64,000 bases of DNA from Streptomyces sp. TP-A0874 (GTDB taxonomy: Bacteria; Actinomycetota; Actinomycetes; Streptomycetales; Streptomycetaceae), in NCBI RefSeq assembly GCF_001748085.1, contig NZ_BBZK01000009.1, positions 1 to 64,000 of the forward strand, read 5' to 3'. The position numbers and the translations under genes are program-made. This document shows positions 61,491-64,000 of this stretch, one piece after another. Numbering within the stretch: position 1 is the first letter of the stretch; each line of letters starts with the position of its first letter. The notes below the pieces were generated by a model. The model searched no databases, had not been told where the DNA came from, and worked only from the letters and a program-made list of their open reading frames with translations.

Positions 61491-62792
61491 TCAGGCCCCG
61501 GCCCTCTGCCGCCCCCAGAAGTGGCCGGCGAGCGCCGAGGGATCGTCGAAGCCGTTGGCGAAACGGTTCGCCAAGTCCGGGGAGCCGGCCGCGTCGCGCA
61601 GCAGACGGAGCATCCGCGAGCGCGGCTCGGCCAACATCGCCTCGGTCCATCTGGCGACCTGCCGGGTGCTCCGCCAGTGGCGGTCGAAGGTGCCCTGCAT
61701 CCAGGCCTCGTCGAAGGGCTCCGCGCCCCGCTCCAGGATGCGGTCGAGGTAGACGGCCGCACACCTGGCCGCGGAGCCCGCCCCCTGGCCGGGAAGGGGG
61801 CCGCTGGCCATGACCGTCTCCGCCACCCCCAGCACCGCCCCACCTGAGGGCAGCCGGCCGACCGGTCTGCGGACCGTGGGTACGGAGCCTCCGACCAGGG
61901 TCCCCCCGGCGTCGGTCAGCTCCGGCTCGGTCCCTCCGGCGAGCTCCCACGGCGTGTAACGGGACATCAGCTCCAGGGTCGACGCCAGGTGCGCCTCGGG
62001 TCCGCAGACTTCCTGGAAGACATCGGCGGGACCGCCCGGAACGCTCTCCCAGGACAGGACGTGGCAACCGCCCGTGATGGTGAAGGAGGGGACTATCGAC
62101 AGCTCCCCGACCCCGGGCACCAGGTTCCACCGGACCGTCTCCGGGCATCCGCGTCCGGTCCGCGGCCGCAGTCCGTGCACGTAGCTGACGGCGCGGACCC
62201 GCCGGGGCGCCTCCTGCGGTGAGCGGGCGGCGTCCCGGTCGAAGAGCGAGACCAGCTCACCGCGTGCCGCGGCCACCAGGACCAGGTCGTAGCGGCCGGC
62301 GAAGTAGTCGAGGTCGGAGATGGCGGCCCGGTGGATGACGAGTTGGCCGCCGCGCCGGGCGAAGACCTCCATCCAGCCGGCCCGCTTCACCCGCTGGTCC
62401 ACGGACTGGGCGTAGTTGGTCAACCGCCCCGTCCACTCCACCGCCCGGGCTGCGGAGCCATGGCTCCCGGCGGTGGGAACCGAGTCTTCCGCCACCATGG
62501 ACACCGTCAGCCCGGTCAACCGCGGCGTCTGGCTCTCCCAGAAGTTCAGGCCCAGGTCCCGCTCGTGCTGCAGGGCGCTGTGGAACATGCAGGAGACGGA
62601 GCGGACCCGGCCGGACCGCACCTCGTCGGGGGTCCGTTCGGACATCAGGGTGACCTGGTAGCCGTGGGTCAGGAGCCCGAGGGCGAGTTGCAGACCGGCC
62701 TGGTCCGCTCCCACGACGAGTATCTTCCGCCGGGCGGCGGCACCACGCCCGCGAGCGGGCGCCCCCTCCCCGAGCGGCCGGAGAGCGCGCAC
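61491..62792 (-). CDS. Styrene monooxygenase-like flavoprotein
   Basis: 433 residues if started at GTG 62792, 3 bp after the cvnD stop; the frame is open further up but only as a shadow. The N-terminal FAD site reads ILVVGADQAGLQLALGLLTHG. The rest matches the StyA-type family in length and feel, including YDLVLVAAARGELVSLFDRD. Such enzymes epoxidise or oxidise with flavin supplied by a reductase; none is adjacent. Its position after a conservon is typical for some cvn loci. Confidence 0.75.
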   Translation of the reverse strand: MRALRPLGEGAPARGRGAAARRKILVVGADQAGLQLALGLLTHGYQVTLMSERTPDEVRSGRVRSVSCMFHSALQHERDLGLNFWESQTPRLTGLTVSMVAEDSVPTAGSHGSAARAVEWTGRLTNYAQSVDQRVKRAGWMEVFARRGGQLVIHRAAISDLDYFAGRYDLVLVAAARGELVSLFDRDAARSPQEAPRRVRAVSYVHGLRPRTGRGCPETVRWNLVPGVGELSIVPSFTITGGCHVLSWESVPGGPADVFQEVCGPEAHLASTLELMSRYTPWELAGGTEPELTDAGGTLVGGSVPTVRRPVGRLPSGGAVLGVAETVMASGPLPGQGAGSAARCAAVYLDRILERGAEPFDEAWMQGTFDRHWRSTRQVARWTEAMLAEPRSRMLRLLRDAAGSPDLANRFANGFDDPSALAGHFWGRQRAGA

Positions 62793-62794
62793 CC

Positions 62795-63436
62795 TCAGCG
62801 CGGGGCGACCGCGAGCGCGTGCTGCACCAGCGTGAGCAGCGAGTCCACCACGGTGTTCCGGCGCCGGGCGTCCATGATCTGGATCGGGACCCCCTGGTGC
62901 ACCGAGAGCGCCTCGCGCACGTCCTCCTCGGTGTAGAGGTCCGTCCCCTCGAAGTGGTTGACCGCCACGACGTACGGCAGTCCGCAGCTCTCGAAGTAGT
63001 CCAGGGCGGGGAAGCAGTCCGCCAGCCGCCTGGTGTCGGCCATCACCACCGCGCCGATCGCCCCGCGGATCAGGTCGTCCCACATGAACCAGAAGCGTTG
63101 CTGGCCGGGGGTGCCGAAGAGGTAGAGCACCAGGTCGGCGTCGAGGGTGATCCGCCCGAAGTCCATGGCGACCGTGGTCGTGGTCTTGTCCGGCGTGGCC
63201 CGGATGTCGTCGACGCCCGCACTGGCCTGGGTCATCACCGCCTCGGTGGTGAGCGGGGTGATCTCCGAGACCGAGCCGACGAAGGTGGTCTTGCCGACGC
63301 CGAAGCCGCCGGCCACCACTATCTTGGTCGAGATCGGCGCCCGGCTGCGATCCGCCTGCCAGTTCCCGGCGGCTTCCGCCCCCGTGACGGTCCCTCCGGC
63401 CGCTCCGGCCAAGGCTTCAGAGCCTGCGAAGTCCAC
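62795..63436 (-). CDS. cvnD: Conservon GTP-binding protein
   Basis: 213 residues from GTG 63436. The P-loop is VVAGGFGVGKTTFVG, then TTTTVAMDFGRI (switch I), LYLFGTPGQQRFW (DxxG variant) and AVNHFEG (NKxD-like). It belongs to the small Ras-like GTPases of Streptomyces conservons, which work with CvnA (sensor kinase), CvnB and CvnC at the membrane. It overlaps the end of cvnC by 20 bp. Confidence 0.92.
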   Translation of the reverse strand: MDFAGSEALAGAAGGTVTGAEAAGNWQADRSRAPISTKIVVAGGFGVGKTTFVGSVSEITPLTTEAVMTQASAGVDDIRATPDKTTTTVAMDFGRITLDADLVLYLFGTPGQQRFWFMWDDLIRGAIGAVVMADTRRLADCFPALDYFESCGLPYVVAVNHFEGTDLYTEEDVREALSVHQGVPIQIMDARRRNTVVDSLLTLVQHALAVAPR

Positions 63437-63832
63437 TGAGCACCCTTTCGAGCAAAGCGCGTTCGGGCCGGCCGTCGCCGTGCCCGGTTCCGTACACGCG
63501 GATCAATCCCCGGTCAGCCAGATCACCGAGCAGCACCCGGACCACTCCAAGCGGCATGCCCAGCAGTGCGGCGACCTCCGCGACCGAGCGCACCCGGCGG
63601 CACAGCTCGACATCGCCCGGCTCTCGGGCATGGTGTGCTCTGCGCCGGAAGCGAGATCGCCCCACTGCTCATGCCCATCGACGGCGGCGACGAACGTCTC
63701 AACTTGGAGTACGTCGTCGTAGCGGGTGCGGCCGCCGGTGAGGGAGTAGGGGCGCACCCGGGCCGGCCCTCGCCGGGGCAGCGGCCGGCTGCCGGCGCCC
63801 GCCCTCGCGGGCAGGGTGGCCGGTGGGGTCAC
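63417..63832 (-). pseudogene. cvnC: Conservon DUF742 protein with a frameshift
   Basis: The N-terminal part reads VRPYSLTGGRTRYDDVLQVE in the frame from GTG 63832. The C-terminal part, VAEVAALLGMPLG, then VLLGDLADRGLIRVYG, is in another frame. Restoring one base near 63625-63635 (for example CACCACC instead of CACACC) joins them into a normal DUF742 protein. The break is either a real mutation or a sequence error. The GTG overlaps the cvnB stop as GTGA. CvnC normally links the sensor kinase to the GTPase. Confidence 0.75.
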
Positions 63833-64000
63833 CGGCCGCTCTCCACGGAACGCCGCAGTTCACTGCGGACCTCCGGGGTCAGCACATGGCCGGCGCGGCC
63901 GACGAACATCGTCATCTGGTAGGCGACCAGGCTCATGTCGGCGTCGGCGGCGGCGTGGACGCCGAGCAGGGAGCCGTCACTGATCGCCATGACGAACAAC
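63829..64000 (-). CDS. cvnB: Conservon roadblock/LC7 protein, partial
   Basis: Only the last about 57 codons are in the window, reading LFVMAISDGSLLGVHAAADA, then MSLVAYQMTMFVGRAGHVL and ELRRSVESGR-stop. This matches the C-terminal half of roadblock/LC7 proteins of conservons. The 5' part and cvnA lie beyond 64000. Confidence 0.85.
   Translation of the reverse strand, partial: LFVMAISDGSLLGVHAAADADMSLVAYQMTMFVGRAGHVLTPEVRSELRRSVESGR

Noticed and set aside
59852..61843. A long minus-strand frame across the SH3, ABC and flavoprotein genes
   Set aside because: It overlaps three genes of clear identity in other frames and contains no recognisable domain.

Overview
The window is high-GC actinobacterial DNA, almost certainly Streptomyces. 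Third codon positions are strongly G/C, GTG starts and 4-nt ATGA/GTGA overlaps are frequent, and it carries lineage-typical modules: an HTH/DUF397/ATP-binding regulator trio, a conservon (cvn), CYP105-like P450s with a 3Fe-4S ferredoxin, and STAND ATPases. No tRNA, rRNA, CRISPR array or intact transposase was seen.

Layout. (1) 0.3-23.2 kb is an accessory, defence-rich region. It holds a GNAT gene broken by an in-frame amber codon, an AIPR-family protein, a UvrD-like helicase with a RelE-like N-terminus, a Ser/Thr kinase, an extra FtsW/RodA paralogue, a tyrosinase fused to a bulb-type lectin domain, the HTH/DUF397/ATP-binding trio, a complete type I restriction-modification operon (hsdM-hsdS-hsdR), and a fused methyltransferase-specificity protein divergent from a DndB-like gene. 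Two gene remnants (a second ATP-binding 3' end and a frameshifted gene I tentatively assign to integrase-like proteins) mark past rearrangement. (2) 23.3-34.1 kb is a tight eight-gene leftward operon that looks biosynthetic. It encodes an AsnRS-like catalytic core without an anticodon domain, a B12-type radical SAM enzyme, an MFS exporter, a BacD-like ATP-grasp ligase, a SAM methyltransferase, a P450, an APH-type kinase, and a fusion of an AlaRS-like core with an MccF-like S66 peptidase. (3) 34.9-42.8 kb holds a DHA2 exporter divergent from a P450-TetR-ferredoxin-ferredoxin reductase-P450 operon with a clear palindromic operator, then a second ATP-grasp ligase facing it across a hairpin. (4) 43.2-53.8 kb has an NB-ARC/TPR ATPase, a GT-B-like protein, an HpnR-type radical SAM methylase, a HemK2-like methyltransferase/CDGSH/haem-oxygenase-like trio, an aquaglyceroporin, a dienelactone hydrolase and a DUF6295-like protein. 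(5) 53.9-64 kb has a membrane-anchored substrate-binding-like protein paired with a P-loop ATPase, a DMT permease, a secreted SH3 protein, an ABC ATPase, and the 3' part of a conservon (cvnB partial, cvnC frameshifted, cvnD) followed by a styrene-monooxygenase-like flavoprotein.

The most unusual part is region 2. Two proteins built from tRNA-synthetase catalytic cores, one fused to a peptidase of the family that gives microcin C immunity, sit in one operon with a ligase and tailoring enzymes. I infer a product that is an aminoacyl-adenylate-like or small peptide antimetabolite with built-in self-protection. The product is not identified from the sequence.
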